Of a DNA stretch of 46,041 nucleotides, positions 16,357-21,197 are shown piece after piece; the first letter of the stretch is position 1; each line of letters begins with the position of its first letter. The notes below the pieces were generated by a model that saw only the letters and a program-made list of their open reading frames with translations, was not told where the DNA came from and ran no database searches. Origin of the DNA: a virus; IMG/VR virus record IMGVR_UViG_3300031951_009861, positions 1-46,041 of that record; one strand, written 5' to 3'. The translations under genes were made by a program, and so were the position numbers.

Positions 16357-16429
16357 GGGGTCTTAGCTCAATTGGTAGAGCATTTGCTTTGCAAGCAAGA
16401 GGTTAGGGGTTCAAGTCCCCTAGATTCCA
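16357..16429 (+). tRNA. tRNA-Ala (TGC)
   Basis: Acceptor GGGGTCT/AGATTCC, loop TTTGCAA, A73. The G3-T70 wobble that marks alanine tRNAs is present. Confidence 0.95.
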
Positions 16430-16433
16430 CCTT

Positions 16434-16507
16434 GACCCATTAGTGTAGCGGTCTATCACGCCACCCTGTCACGGTGGAGAACACGGGTTCAAATCCCGTA
16501 TGGGTCG
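16434..16507 (+). tRNA. tRNA-Asp (GTC)
   Basis: Acceptor GACCCAT/ATGGGTC, stem CCACC/GGTGG, loop CTGTCAC, G73. Confidence 0.93.
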
Positions 16508-16508
16508 T

Positions 16509-16539
16509 TGGAGATCATCAGTACGAATCTCCATTTTTT
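16509..16539 (+). terminator. Terminator between tRNA-Asp and tRNA-Glu
   Basis: TGGAGAT pairs with ATCTCCA (7 bp, 11-nt loop) followed by six T. It divides the cluster into two transcription domains or attenuates read-through, since no promoter is evident before tRNA-Glu. Confidence 0.75.
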
Positions 16540-16611
16540 GGTCCTATCGACTAGCGGTTAGGTCACCACCCTTTCAAGGTGGCAGCACGGGTTCAAATCC
16601 CGTTAGGACTA
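16540..16611 (+). tRNA. tRNA-Glu (TTC)
   Basis: Acceptor GGTCCTA/TAGGACT with a G-T first pair, stem CCACC/GGTGG, loop CTTTCAA, A73. Its first base follows the T tract of the preceding terminator directly. Confidence 0.92.
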
Positions 16612-16614
16612 CCA

Positions 16615-16688
16615 CGGAATGTAGCTCAGTTTGGTAGAGCACTCGCTTTGGGAGCGAGATGTCGCAGGTTCGAATCCTGTCATTCCGA
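16615..16688 (+). tRNA. tRNA-Pro (TGG), copy 1
   Basis: Acceptor CGGAATG/CATTCCG, loop TTTGGGA, T arm GCAGG TTCGAAT CCTGT, A73. A second Pro(TGG) gene with a different body lies at 22642. Confidence 0.95.
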
Positions 16689-16691
16689 CTC

Positions 16692-16765
16692 GGGAACATA
16701 GCTCCAATTTGTAGAGCACATGATTGAAGATCATGGTGTTATCGGTTCAAGTCCGATTGTTCCCT
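16692..16765 (+). tRNA. tRNA-Phe (GAA), atypical
   Basis: Acceptor GGGAACA/TGTTCCC, stem CATGA/TCATG, loop TTGAAGA. The D loop (AATTTGTA) lacks the usual GG and position 73 is T, not A, so tertiary folding and charging may be weak. Confidence 0.82.
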
Positions 16766-16769
16766 CTCT

Positions 16770-16841
16770 GGAACCGTAGCTCAGTGGTAGAGCACTCGGC
16801 TGATAACCGAGCGGTCACAAGTTCAAATCTTGTCGGTTCCA
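16770..16841 (+). tRNA. tRNA-Ile (GAT)
   Basis: Acceptor GGAACCG/CGGTTCC, stem CTCGG/CCGAG, loop CTGATAA, A73. Confidence 0.95.
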
Positions 16842-17057
16842 CTTGCCCAAACTTTATTCAAAAGTTGGGTTGAACGGAAAACTGAAAGGTAAAAGAAACC
16901 TGTCAGTATACTTATTACTATCAAACGCAAAGGCTATAGAACACAGTCTCGTTAAAGTCGAGACAGGGTAATAAGTTGAACACAGTTAGTATTCCAACGA
17001 TTAGGTCCAACAAGTAAATCCAATGAGTAGAATAAAGGAGTAAGCAACGTAAGGACA
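16842..17057 (+). ncRNA. Structured 216-nt spacer, possible small RNA (A)
   Basis: No protein or tRNA. Hairpins: CCCAA-CTTT/AAAG-TTGGG at 16846-16869, and GTCTCG/CGAGAC at 16946-16964. The latter is enclosed by a perfect 9-bp stem ACTTATTAC (16910-16918) / GTAATAAGT (16968-16976). The enclosed part holds CAAAGGCTATAGAAC just before the inner hairpin; the spacer at 19070-19287 has CAAAGGTATAGAAC before its own hairpin. A stable RNA of unknown function, or tRNA-processing structure, is possible. Confidence 0.4.
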
Positions 17058-17140
17058 TCATTTGTAGTGTAACGGTAACACTCCGCCATAGCACTTGCGT
17101 TTTGGAGGCGGCAATGGGGGTTCGAATCCTCTCAAATGAT
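17058..17140 (+). tRNA. tRNA-Gln-like (TTG) with 12-nt insertion in anticodon loop
   Basis: Good acceptor (TCATTTG/CAAATGA), D arm and T arm, and a perfect 5-bp anticodon stem CCGCC/GGCGG. The loop is 19 nt instead of 7: ATAGCACTTGCG followed by TTTTGGA, the latter a glutamine-type loop. T73 is not the Gln discriminator (G), and a normal tRNA-Gln lies at 17374. Either a processed insertion or a decayed tRNA. Confidence 0.6.
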
Positions 17141-17153
17141 ATACCTACGATAC

Positions 17154-17227
17154 GGCAGTATAGCTCAGTCTGGCAGAGCACGGGTCTCATATTCCTATGG
17201 TCGGTGGTTCAAATCCATCTACTGCCA
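17154..17227 (+). tRNA. tRNA with CAT anticodon (Met/Ile2), weak anticodon stem
   Basis: Acceptor GGCAGTA/TACTGCC is perfect and the loop is CTCATAT, but the anticodon stem CGGGT/TCCTA has only three pairs. Elongator Met body by appearance. Confidence 0.8.
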
Positions 17228-17228
17228 T

Positions 17229-17299
17229 GTGTCGTTAGCCTAGTGGTAAGGCATCGGTTTGTGGAACCGACTAGATGGGTTCAATTCCCATACGGCACC
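17229..17299 (+). tRNA. tRNA-His (GTG)
   Basis: Acceptor GTGTCGT/ACGGCAC, loop TTGTGGA, C73 as expected for His. Confidence 0.93.
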
Positions 17300-17301
17300 C
17301 C

Positions 17302-17373
17302 GCCCTTATAGCTCAGTGGTAGAGCAACTCACTAGTAATGAGTAGGTCGTTGGTTCAAATCCGACTGAGGGCT
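17302..17373 (+). tRNA. tRNA-Thr (AGT)
   Basis: Acceptor GCCCTTA/TGAGGGC, stem ACTCA/TGAGT, loop CTAGTAA. The anticodon starts with A, which is rare in bacteria outside Arg(ACG); it would read ACT, and more codons if deaminated to inosine. Confidence 0.88.
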
Positions 17374-17444
17374 TGGGAGATCGTCTAATGGTAGGACACC
17401 GCCCTTTGAAGGCGTTTATCTAGGTTCGAATCCTAGTCACCCAG
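17374..17444 (+). tRNA. tRNA-Gln (TTG)
   Basis: Acceptor TGGGAGA/TCACCCA (one A-A mismatch), stem CGCC/GGCG, loop CTTTGAA, G73 as expected for Gln. Confidence 0.92.
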
Positions 17445-17447
17445 TAT

Positions 17448-17521
17448 ATCCATGTAGCCCAATTGGAAGAGGCAATAGACTAAGGATCTATTTGTTGGAG
17501 GTTCGAGTCCTCTCATGGATA
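17448..17521 (+). tRNA. tRNA with AAG anticodon, class I body (Leu by anticodon)
   Basis: Acceptor ATCCATG/CATGGAT, stem ATAGA/TCTAT, loop CTAAGGA, variable loop only TTGTT. AAG would read the Leu codon CTT, but bacterial leucine tRNAs have a long variable arm, absent here. Charging identity is uncertain. Confidence 0.75.
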
Positions 17522-17525
17522 CCAT

Positions 17526-17597
17526 GTCGGATTGGTGTAATTGGTAGCACGGCGGTCTCCAAAACCGCTAGTGGGGGTTCAAGTCCCTCATCCTTCG
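17526..17597 (+). tRNA. tRNA-Trp (CCA)
   Basis: Perfect anticodon stem GCGGT/ACCGC, loop CTCCAAA, G73. The acceptor GTCGGAT/ATCCTTC carries two pyrimidine mismatches at positions 2 and 3. Confidence 0.88.
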
Positions 17598-17600
17598 CCT

Positions 17601-17675
17601 GCCCTGGTAACTCAGTGGAAGAGTGCTTCGCTACGAACGAAGAAGACGGGAGTTCAAATCTCTCTCAGGGTGCCA
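17601..17675 (+). tRNA. tRNA-Arg (ACG)
   Basis: Acceptor GCCCTGG/TCAGGGT, stem CTTCG/CGAAG, loop CTACGAA, G73. The gene encodes its CCA end (17673-17675), unlike most of the cluster. Confidence 0.93.
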
Positions 17676-17684
17676 TTTAAAAAT

Positions 17685-17691
17685 CTAAATA
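17685..17691 (+). promoter_or_regulatory. Late promoter CTAAATA
   Basis: 23 nt upstream of the HNH gene; the nuclease would be made late. Confidence 0.5.
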
Positions 17692-17713
17692 TCAGAGGTA
17701 TAGGTATGTAAAG

Positions 17714-18184
17714 ATGGAAATAGTAGAACCACATTCAACAATATTGGTTCTGAACAGCTCCTATGAACCAATTCACTTTACAAATTGGAAAAGAGCCATA
17801 GTACTCTTGTTCAAAGAAAAAGCAAAACTAATTACAAAAAGAATTATTCGTTTAGTTAATTATGTAAAATTGCCCTTCACACACGGTAAAACTGATTATC
17901 CAACTAGATCTATGATCTATAAAAGAGACGATAATGAGTGTCAATACTGTGGATCTAAAACTAATCTAACAATAGATCATGTTATTCCTAGGTCCAGAGG
18001 TGGAGAAGATACTTGGGAAAATTTAGTAACTTGTTGTGCATCATGTAATTCCAAAAAAGGAAATCTTCTTCTTAAAGAAACTAACATGGCTTTAAAAAAG
18101 ATTCCTCATGCTCCTTTTAGTAAAGTCGTTTTAGATCTTCAGAAAAGTAGAGTTGCAGAATGGAAAGAATATATTTTTGTATGA
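17714..18184 (+). CDS. HNH endonuclease
   Basis: 156 residues. The N-terminus ([20 protein letters not shown]) is typical of cyanobacterial HNH proteins. The nuclease core has two zinc-binding pairs, CQYC and CASC, around [19 protein letters not shown]. This gives the His and Asn of the HNH motif with a bound catalytic metal. Standing alone between tRNAs it is most likely a homing endonuclease that targets a tRNA or intergenic region. It has its own late promoter, unlike the sigma70-driven tRNAs around it. Confidence 0.9.
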   Translation: MEIVEPHSTILVLNSSYEPIHFTNWKRAIVLLFKEKAKLITKRIIRLVNYVKLPFTHGKTDYPTRSMIYKRDDNECQYCGSKTNLTIDHVIPRSRGGEDTWENLVTCCASCNSKKGNLLLKETNMALKKIPHAPFSKVVLDLQKSRVAEWKEYIFV

Positions 18185-18185
18185 C

Positions 18186-18213
18186 TTGACAAACATCATG
18201 TCTATGGTATGAT
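18186..18213 (+). promoter_or_regulatory. Sigma70-type promoter for tRNA-Ser
   Basis: TTGACA, 16-bp spacer, TATGAT, starting two bases after the HNH stop and 10 bp before tRNA-Ser. Restarts early transcription of the cluster after the nuclease gene. Confidence 0.7.
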
Positions 18214-18222
18214 GTTTCTACT

Positions 18223-18309
18223 GGAGAGGTGTCCGAGTGGCTTAAGGAGCAGACCTGGAAAGTCTGTGTGGGAGTAATTTCACCGAGGGTTCAAATCCCT
18301 CTCTCTCCG
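18223..18309 (+). tRNA. tRNA-Ser (GGA)
   Basis: Class II; acceptor GGAGAGG/TCTCTCC, stem CAGAC/GTCTG, loop CTGGAAA, long variable arm, G73. Confidence 0.95.
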
Positions 18310-18338
18310 TTGACAACCGAACAATTTTCTGATACTAT
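18310..18338 (+). promoter_or_regulatory. Sigma70-type promoter for tmRNA
   Basis: TTGACA (18310-18315), 17-bp spacer, TACTAT (18333-18338). It begins one base after tRNA-Ser and predicts a start near 18345, just before the acceptor half of the tmRNA. Confidence 0.75.
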
Positions 18339-18344
18339 ATACTA

Positions 18345-18584
18345 TGTTCAAGAGGATGCAAATTCTGTTGCTTCGGACTGGGGTTCGACTCCCCACAACT
18401 CCATTGCAAGGGGTTGCCAAGGTTTCGACGGGGTAGTAAGGTTGTATCTGTTGACGGGACAAAAAACAAACGCAAACAACATCGTTGCATTCTCTCGCAG
18501 TAAGTCTACTGCCCTAGTTTAGAGAGACGGGGTGATAACAGCCCTGTAAAGAAAGTGTTACGAGCAGTGAAATGCTGCTATCAT
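18345..18584 (+). ncRNA. ssrA: Circularly permuted (two-piece) tmRNA
   Basis: tmRNA rescues stalled ribosomes and tags the unfinished peptide. The 3' half comes first: GGATGC, TTCGGAC, T arm TGGGG TTCGACT CCCCA (18379-18395), acceptor strand CAACTCC (18396-18402), A73. After six spacer bases (ttgcaa) the 5' half starts with GGGGTTG (18410-18416), which pairs fully with CAACTCC, followed by GGTTTCGACGGGG. TTGTATC (18442-18448) pairs with GATGCAA (18355-18361) to form helix P2. The tag starts at GCA 18472 and reads ANNIVAFSRSKSTALV, stop TAG at 18520-18522. A hairpin AGCAG/CTGCT (about 18563-18579) ends the coding piece. The permuted order matches marine cyanobacterial tmRNA; no CCA is encoded. 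Confidence 0.9.
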
Positions 18585-18659
18585 TGTGGGGAAGTGTAAC
18601 GGTTGCACAGAAGTCTCATAAGCTTCAGGAAGGAGGTTCAATTCCTCCCCCCGCCACCA
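18585..18659 (+). tRNA. tRNA with CAT anticodon (Met), mismatched first pair
   Basis: Acceptor TGTGGGG/CCCCGCC with a T-C mismatch at 1-72, D arm GTGT/GCAC, stem GAAGT/GCTTC, loop CTCATAA, T arm GGAGG TTCAATT CCTCC, A73 and encoded CCA. The open 1-72 pair is an initiator feature, but the anticodon stem lacks the three G-C pairs of initiators. Confidence 0.8.
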
Positions 18660-18662
18660 AAT

Positions 18663-18739
18663 GCCGTTGGTAGTCTAGTGGTCAGGACACCCCGACAAGG
18701 GAGTTAGAGAAGTAGGGGTTCGATTCCCCCACAACGGCA
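18663..18739 (+). pseudogene. Degenerate tRNA
   Basis: GCCGTTG/CAACGGC ends, a D arm GTC TAGTGGTCAG GAC and a T loop TTCGATT are clear. The anticodon arm has lost bases (CCC GACAA GGG, no T33) and the T stem has an A-C mismatch. It resembles a tRNA whose loop once carried GAC (Val) or similar. Probably non-functional. Confidence 0.5.
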
Positions 18740-18744
18740 CACAT

Positions 18745-18817
18745 TCCCTTATAGCTCAATTGGCAGAGCACGGAGCTGTTAACTCTGGGGTTCCTGGTTC
18801 GAGTCCAGGTGGGGGAG
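18745..18817 (+). tRNA. tRNA-Asn (GTT)
   Basis: Acceptor TCCCTTA/TGGGGGA, loop CTGTTAA, T arm CCTGG TTCGAGT CCAGG, G73. Two hairpins (TGAAAG/CTTTCA and GACTTCGG/CCGAAGTC) fill the gap to the next tRNA. Confidence 0.94.
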
Positions 18818-18877
18818 TTGAAAGGACATAAGTTCTTTCATAAGACTTCGGGATCATCATATCCGAAGTCACCAACT

Positions 18878-18959
18878 GTCGGTGTGGCGTAATTGGTAGC
18901 CGCGTATGGTTTAGGCCCATATGGAGTAATCCGTGAAGGTTCAAGTCCTTTCACCGACA
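18878..18959 (+). tRNA. tRNA-Leu (TAG)
   Basis: Class II; acceptor GTCGGTG/CACCGAC, stem TATGG/CCATA, loop TTTAGGC, long variable arm, A73. Confidence 0.95.
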
Positions 18960-18960
18960 C

Positions 18961-18989
18961 TTGCCAATCTAAACTACATAGTTTATAAT
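18961..18989 (+). promoter_or_regulatory. Sigma70-type promoter for tRNA-Gly
   Basis: TTGCCA, 17-bp spacer, TATAAT, 8 bp upstream of tRNA-Gly. Confidence 0.65.
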
Positions 18990-18997
18990 TGGTACAT

Positions 18998-19069
18998 GCG
19001 GAATTAGTTCAGTGGTAGAACGCCATCCTTCCAAGTTGGATGTCACCGGTTCGAATCCGGTATTCCGCT
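18998..19069 (+). tRNA. tRNA-Gly (TCC)
   Basis: Acceptor GCGGAAT/ATTCCGC, loop CTTCCAA, T arm ACCGG TTCGAAT CCGGT, T73. Confidence 0.93.
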
Positions 19070-19287
19070 CTTGAGAATTTCGACGGAAGTTCTCTGGGTG
19101 TGACAGAATAACTCCTGTGGTTATGTACGGAGTAATGTAGTAGGTTAGGGGTGGTGCCCGCTGTATCGTTGAGAAATCAAAGGTATAGAACTCTCTACCT
19201 GAGAGAACCTAAGTACTGGGAATAACGTTAGGCTAGTGAAACCTTCCCGGTTGTGAGTAAAGCCAATTCTCACCCCCCACCCCTAAC
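19070..19287 (+). ncRNA. Structured 218-nt spacer, possible small RNA (B)
   Basis: No protein or tRNA. A perfect 11-bp long-range stem GTTAGGGGTGG (19144-19154) / CCACCCCTAAC (19277-19287) closes a branched domain ending exactly at tRNA-Val. Inside are CTCTC/GAGAG (19191-19205) and an 8-bp stem ACTGGGAA/TTCCCGGT (19215-19251). Upstream are a 9-bp hairpin closed by loop GACG (19073-19094) and ACTCC/GGAGT (19111-19133). CAAAGGTATAGAAC precedes the CTCTC hairpin, echoing spacer A. Looks like a folded RNA gene of unknown class. Confidence 0.5.
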
Positions 19288-19359
19288 GGGAGATTAACTC
19301 AGCGGTAGAGTGCGCTCCTTACAAGTGTGAAGTCACTGGTTCGAATCCAGTATCTCCCA
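19288..19359 (+). tRNA. tRNA-Val (TAC)
   Basis: Acceptor GGGAGAT/ATCTCCC, loop CTTACAA, T arm ACTGG TTCGAAT CCAGT, A73. One T-T mismatch in the anticodon stem. Confidence 0.92.
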
Positions 19360-19362
19360 TTA

Positions 19363-19369
19363 CTAAATA
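19363..19369 (+). promoter_or_regulatory. Late promoter CTAAATA
   Basis: 23 nt upstream of the Dps-like start. Confidence 0.5.
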
Positions 19370-19391
19370 CTTCTAAAGTATTTTTGATATA

Positions 19392-19928
19392 ATGGAAAAA
19401 CTTTTTAAACTATTGAGTGATGCTCAGGCATCACTTTTTGTCTTATTCCATAAGACCTGGGCCTATCATTGGAATGTAGTAGGAGAAGATTTTCCACAAC
19501 TTCATACCCTTTTTGGTGGTCAATATGAAACAATGTTTGAAGAAATTGATCGCATCTCTGAACATATGAGGTTCTTAAATGTAAAACCTCTTAACAGTCT
19601 AGAGAGAGTTTTAGAAGTATCAAAAGTCAAAACGGGTCAAAGTACAACAGATTGCCATAAGATGGTTAAAGATCTGTTAAAATCAAATCAAGATCTTTGT
19701 GATCTTCTTACTGAAGTTGCTGAAGAAGCTGATGAACAGAAGTCAAGAGCAACTTCAAATCTTGCAGATGATCTAAACGAATCTCATGGTAAATTTGTTT
19801 GGATGTTGAGGTCTTATTTGGAGTCTTCTCCTGGATTAAAAGAAGAAGTAAATGAGATTGAAGAGTTAGAAGATGAAATTGTAGAAGAAACTACAGAAGA
19901 AATAGTAGAGGAACCTACCGAAGATTGA
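19392..19928 (+). CDS. dps: Dps-like ferritin-family protein
   Basis: 178 residues. Dps proteins form 12-mer shells that oxidise and store iron with peroxide and can coat DNA. The first helix pair carries HKTWAYHWNVVGEDFPQLHTLF and EEIDRISEHMR, the Dps ferroxidase pattern (His...His-Trp...Asp/Glu). A helical body and a strongly acidic Glu-rich tail (last ~30 residues) follow, unlike the usual basic DNA-binding tail. Iron or peroxide handling during infection fits the peroxiredoxin and ferredoxin further right. Late promoter upstream. Confidence 0.85.
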   Translation: MEKLFKLLSDAQASLFVLFHKTWAYHWNVVGEDFPQLHTLFGGQYETMFEEIDRISEHMRFLNVKPLNSLERVLEVSKVKTGQSTTDCHKMVKDLLKSNQDLCDLLTEVAEEADEQKSRATSNLADDLNESHGKFVWMLRSYLESSPGLKEEVNEIEELEDEIVEETTEEIVEEPTED

Positions 19929-19948
19929 TTAATTAAAGGTATAGTACA

Positions 19949-20200
19949 ATGTTAAGAGTAAGATGTAAGGTGTGTAACACCGAGTTGGAGTCTCATCCAA
20001 CTAAAGCCGTGTGTTGTGGATGTGATAATATGACTCTTGTAAAAGGAGATACTATTACTGCTGTTGACTTAAATCAAGTAGTCATGTTAAACTCAGTTAA
20101 GGAAACTAAGAATTCTGGTGTACTTAGTGCGTCAGATCTTGCATATCAAGAGTCCAGAAGGGCCCGTAAGGTTCGTAAACTGGATTTTGAAATCCGATAG
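19949..20200 (+). CDS. Small zinc-ribbon-like protein
   Basis: 83 residues. Two Cys pairs near the N-terminus (CKVC, then CCGC) about 14 residues apart form a plausible zinc knuckle. The C-terminus is very basic (ESRRARKVRKL). The stop codon overlaps the first base of tRNA-Ser(GCT), so the mRNA and tRNA share a transcript that must be processed. Function unknown; nucleic-acid binding is inference. Confidence 0.65.
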   Translation: MLRVRCKVCNTELESHPTKAVCCGCDNMTLVKGDTITAVDLNQVVMLNSVKETKNSGVLSASDLAYQESRRARKVRKLDFEIR

Positions 20201-20291
20201 GAGGATTGGCAGAGTTAGGTTTAATGCAGGGGATTGCTAATCCCCCGATGTACTTTAAGTGCATCCGTTGGTTCAAATCCAACATCCTCCG
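20200..20291 (+). tRNA. tRNA-Ser (GCT)
   Basis: Class II; acceptor GGAGGAT/ATCCTCC, stem GGGGA/TCCCC, loop TTGCTAA, long variable arm, G73. Shares one base with the preceding stop codon. Confidence 0.95.
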
Positions 20292-20294
20292 TTT

Positions 20295-20379
20295 GGAAAG
20301 GTGACCGAGTGGTTTAAGGTAGCAGTCTTGAAAACTGCCGAGGTGAAAGCCTCCGTGGGTTCGAATCCCACCCTTTCCG
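20295..20379 (+). tRNA. tRNA-Ser (TGA)
   Basis: Class II; acceptor GGAAAGG/CCTTTCC, stem GCAGT/ACTGC, loop CTTGAAA, G73. Third serine isoacceptor here. Confidence 0.95.
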
Positions 20380-20439
20380 TTTAGAATAGTTACAAATTTA
20401 ACAATTACTTAAACACTTTTTGCAAATCAACACATAACG

Positions 20440-20467
20440 TTGACAATAAAGGCTGGGTGATTAGTAT
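20440..20467 (+). promoter_or_regulatory. Sigma70-type promoter
   Basis: TTGACA (20440-20445), 16-bp spacer, TAGTAT (20462-20467), upstream of the small-gene/gnd operon. Confidence 0.6.
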
Positions 20468-20493
20468 ATAGCCATGTACAACTCAATAATAAC

Positions 20494-20643
20494 ATGGACG
20501 ATCATACCTATAATAATTGGGTAAAGATCAAAGAGACCTTTGAGGCTTCTGGAAATCTTGACAATATGTTTTATAAAAGAGCATGTGAGATTGTAAAAAC
20601 TAAAAGAGACCCTCTTGCAAAGTTTTTTGGAGATGAAAAATGA
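20494..20643 (+). CDS. Hypothetical small protein (49 aa)
   Basis: Soluble, helical, charged (NNWVKIKETFEASGNLDNMFYKRACEIVKTK is its core). It directly follows a sigma70-type promoter and its stop overlaps the next start, so it leads the operon. Not recognised. Confidence 0.6.
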   Translation: MDDHTYNNWVKIKETFEASGNLDNMFYKRACEIVKTKRDPLAKFFGDEK

Positions 20644-20843
20644 TGCACGAACAAGATGAATTAATTACACGTTCTGAAGTTCAGGAGATGATCGATGCAG
20701 CAATACGACGACACAACCGTAATGCTTCTATCATTAGTATGTGCGTCGGTTGGGTGGTTCTTGCTTTATTTGCTGAGGGACTTTTGAGATTGGTTGGAGT
20801 TATTCCTCCTTTACTACCATGGCTCAAAATCACTCTGAATTAA
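20640..20843 (+). CDS. Single-span membrane protein (67 aa)
   Basis: Charged N-terminal helix (LITRSEVQEMIDAAIRRHNRN), then one hydrophobic segment (ISMCVGWVVLALFAEGLLRLV). Starts in ATGATG overlapping the previous stop; its 3' end overlaps the next gene by 25 nt. Function unknown. Confidence 0.6.
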   Translation: MMHEQDELITRSEVQEMIDAAIRRHNRNASIISMCVGWVVLALFAEGLLRLVGVIPPLLPWLKITLN

Positions 20844-21109
20844 TTTTTTTGGTTCCGTGGTTTGTTCTTTTGGTTATTTCTCTTTCTATGTTTGTACAAG
20901 GTTGGATGATTATGAATGCTCATCATGGGTATTCAAAAAGTCCAAAAGTTAAACATCCAGAATTAAACGACGTTAAGGCAGGAGATCCATTACTAGTGGT
21001 TAGATTCACAGAAGAAGATTTGCAAGAACTACATCAAAGAGTTTTTCAACAAAAAATGGAAGAACTCTTTGAAGAACCATCTACTTACGAGGATGAAGAA
21101 GATGATTAA
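20819..21109 (+). CDS. Membrane protein with acidic tail (96 aa)
   Basis: An N-terminal hydrophobic segment (ELIFLVPWFVLLVISLSMFV) anchors the protein; the rest is soluble and ends in a run of Glu/Asp. Overlaps both neighbours. A host-membrane modifier is possible, but nothing identifies the family. Confidence 0.6.
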   Translation: MAQNHSELIFLVPWFVLLVISLSMFVQGWMIMNAHHGYSKSPKVKHPELNDVKAGDPLLVVRFTEEDLQELHQRVFQQKMEELFEEPSTYEDEEDD

Positions 21110-21188
21110 GACAATATTTGCACTATCACTGATATATGCAACCCTTATAGGGTTGTGGATTTATTGGGGACTTACACACGCTTACTAG
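21093..21188 (+). CDS. Tiny one-span membrane protein (31 aa)
   Basis: MKKMIKTIFALSLIYATLIG begins with lysines and is followed by a hydrophobic helix ending WIYWGLTHAY. It overlaps the preceding gene by 17 nt and stops 9 nt before gnd, where AGGA in the gap serves as the gnd ribosome binding site. Confidence 0.5.
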   Translation: MKKMIKTIFALSLIYATLIGLWIYWGLTHAY

Positions 21189-21197
21189 GAAAACAGT

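Noticed and set aside
18229-18522. 97-codon plus-strand frame over tRNA-Ser and tmRNA
   Set aside because: It runs through a tRNA and only its last 16 codons are meaningful: the tmRNA tag.
18585-18659. 3' part of a conventional, unpermuted tmRNA
   Set aside because: Its acceptor strand CCCCGCC does not pair with GGGGTTG, and it folds as an independent CAT tRNA; the true partner CAACTCC lies upstream.
15906-19287. CRISPR array or integrase attachment site within the tRNA cluster
   Set aside because: Repeats seen are tRNA T and D arms; no regular direct repeats with spacers and no integrase gene in the window.
19070-19287. Spacer B as group I intron, RNase P RNA or 6S RNA
   Set aside because: None of the conserved core motifs of those RNAs could be found, and the flanking tRNAs are intact, so no split exon exists.
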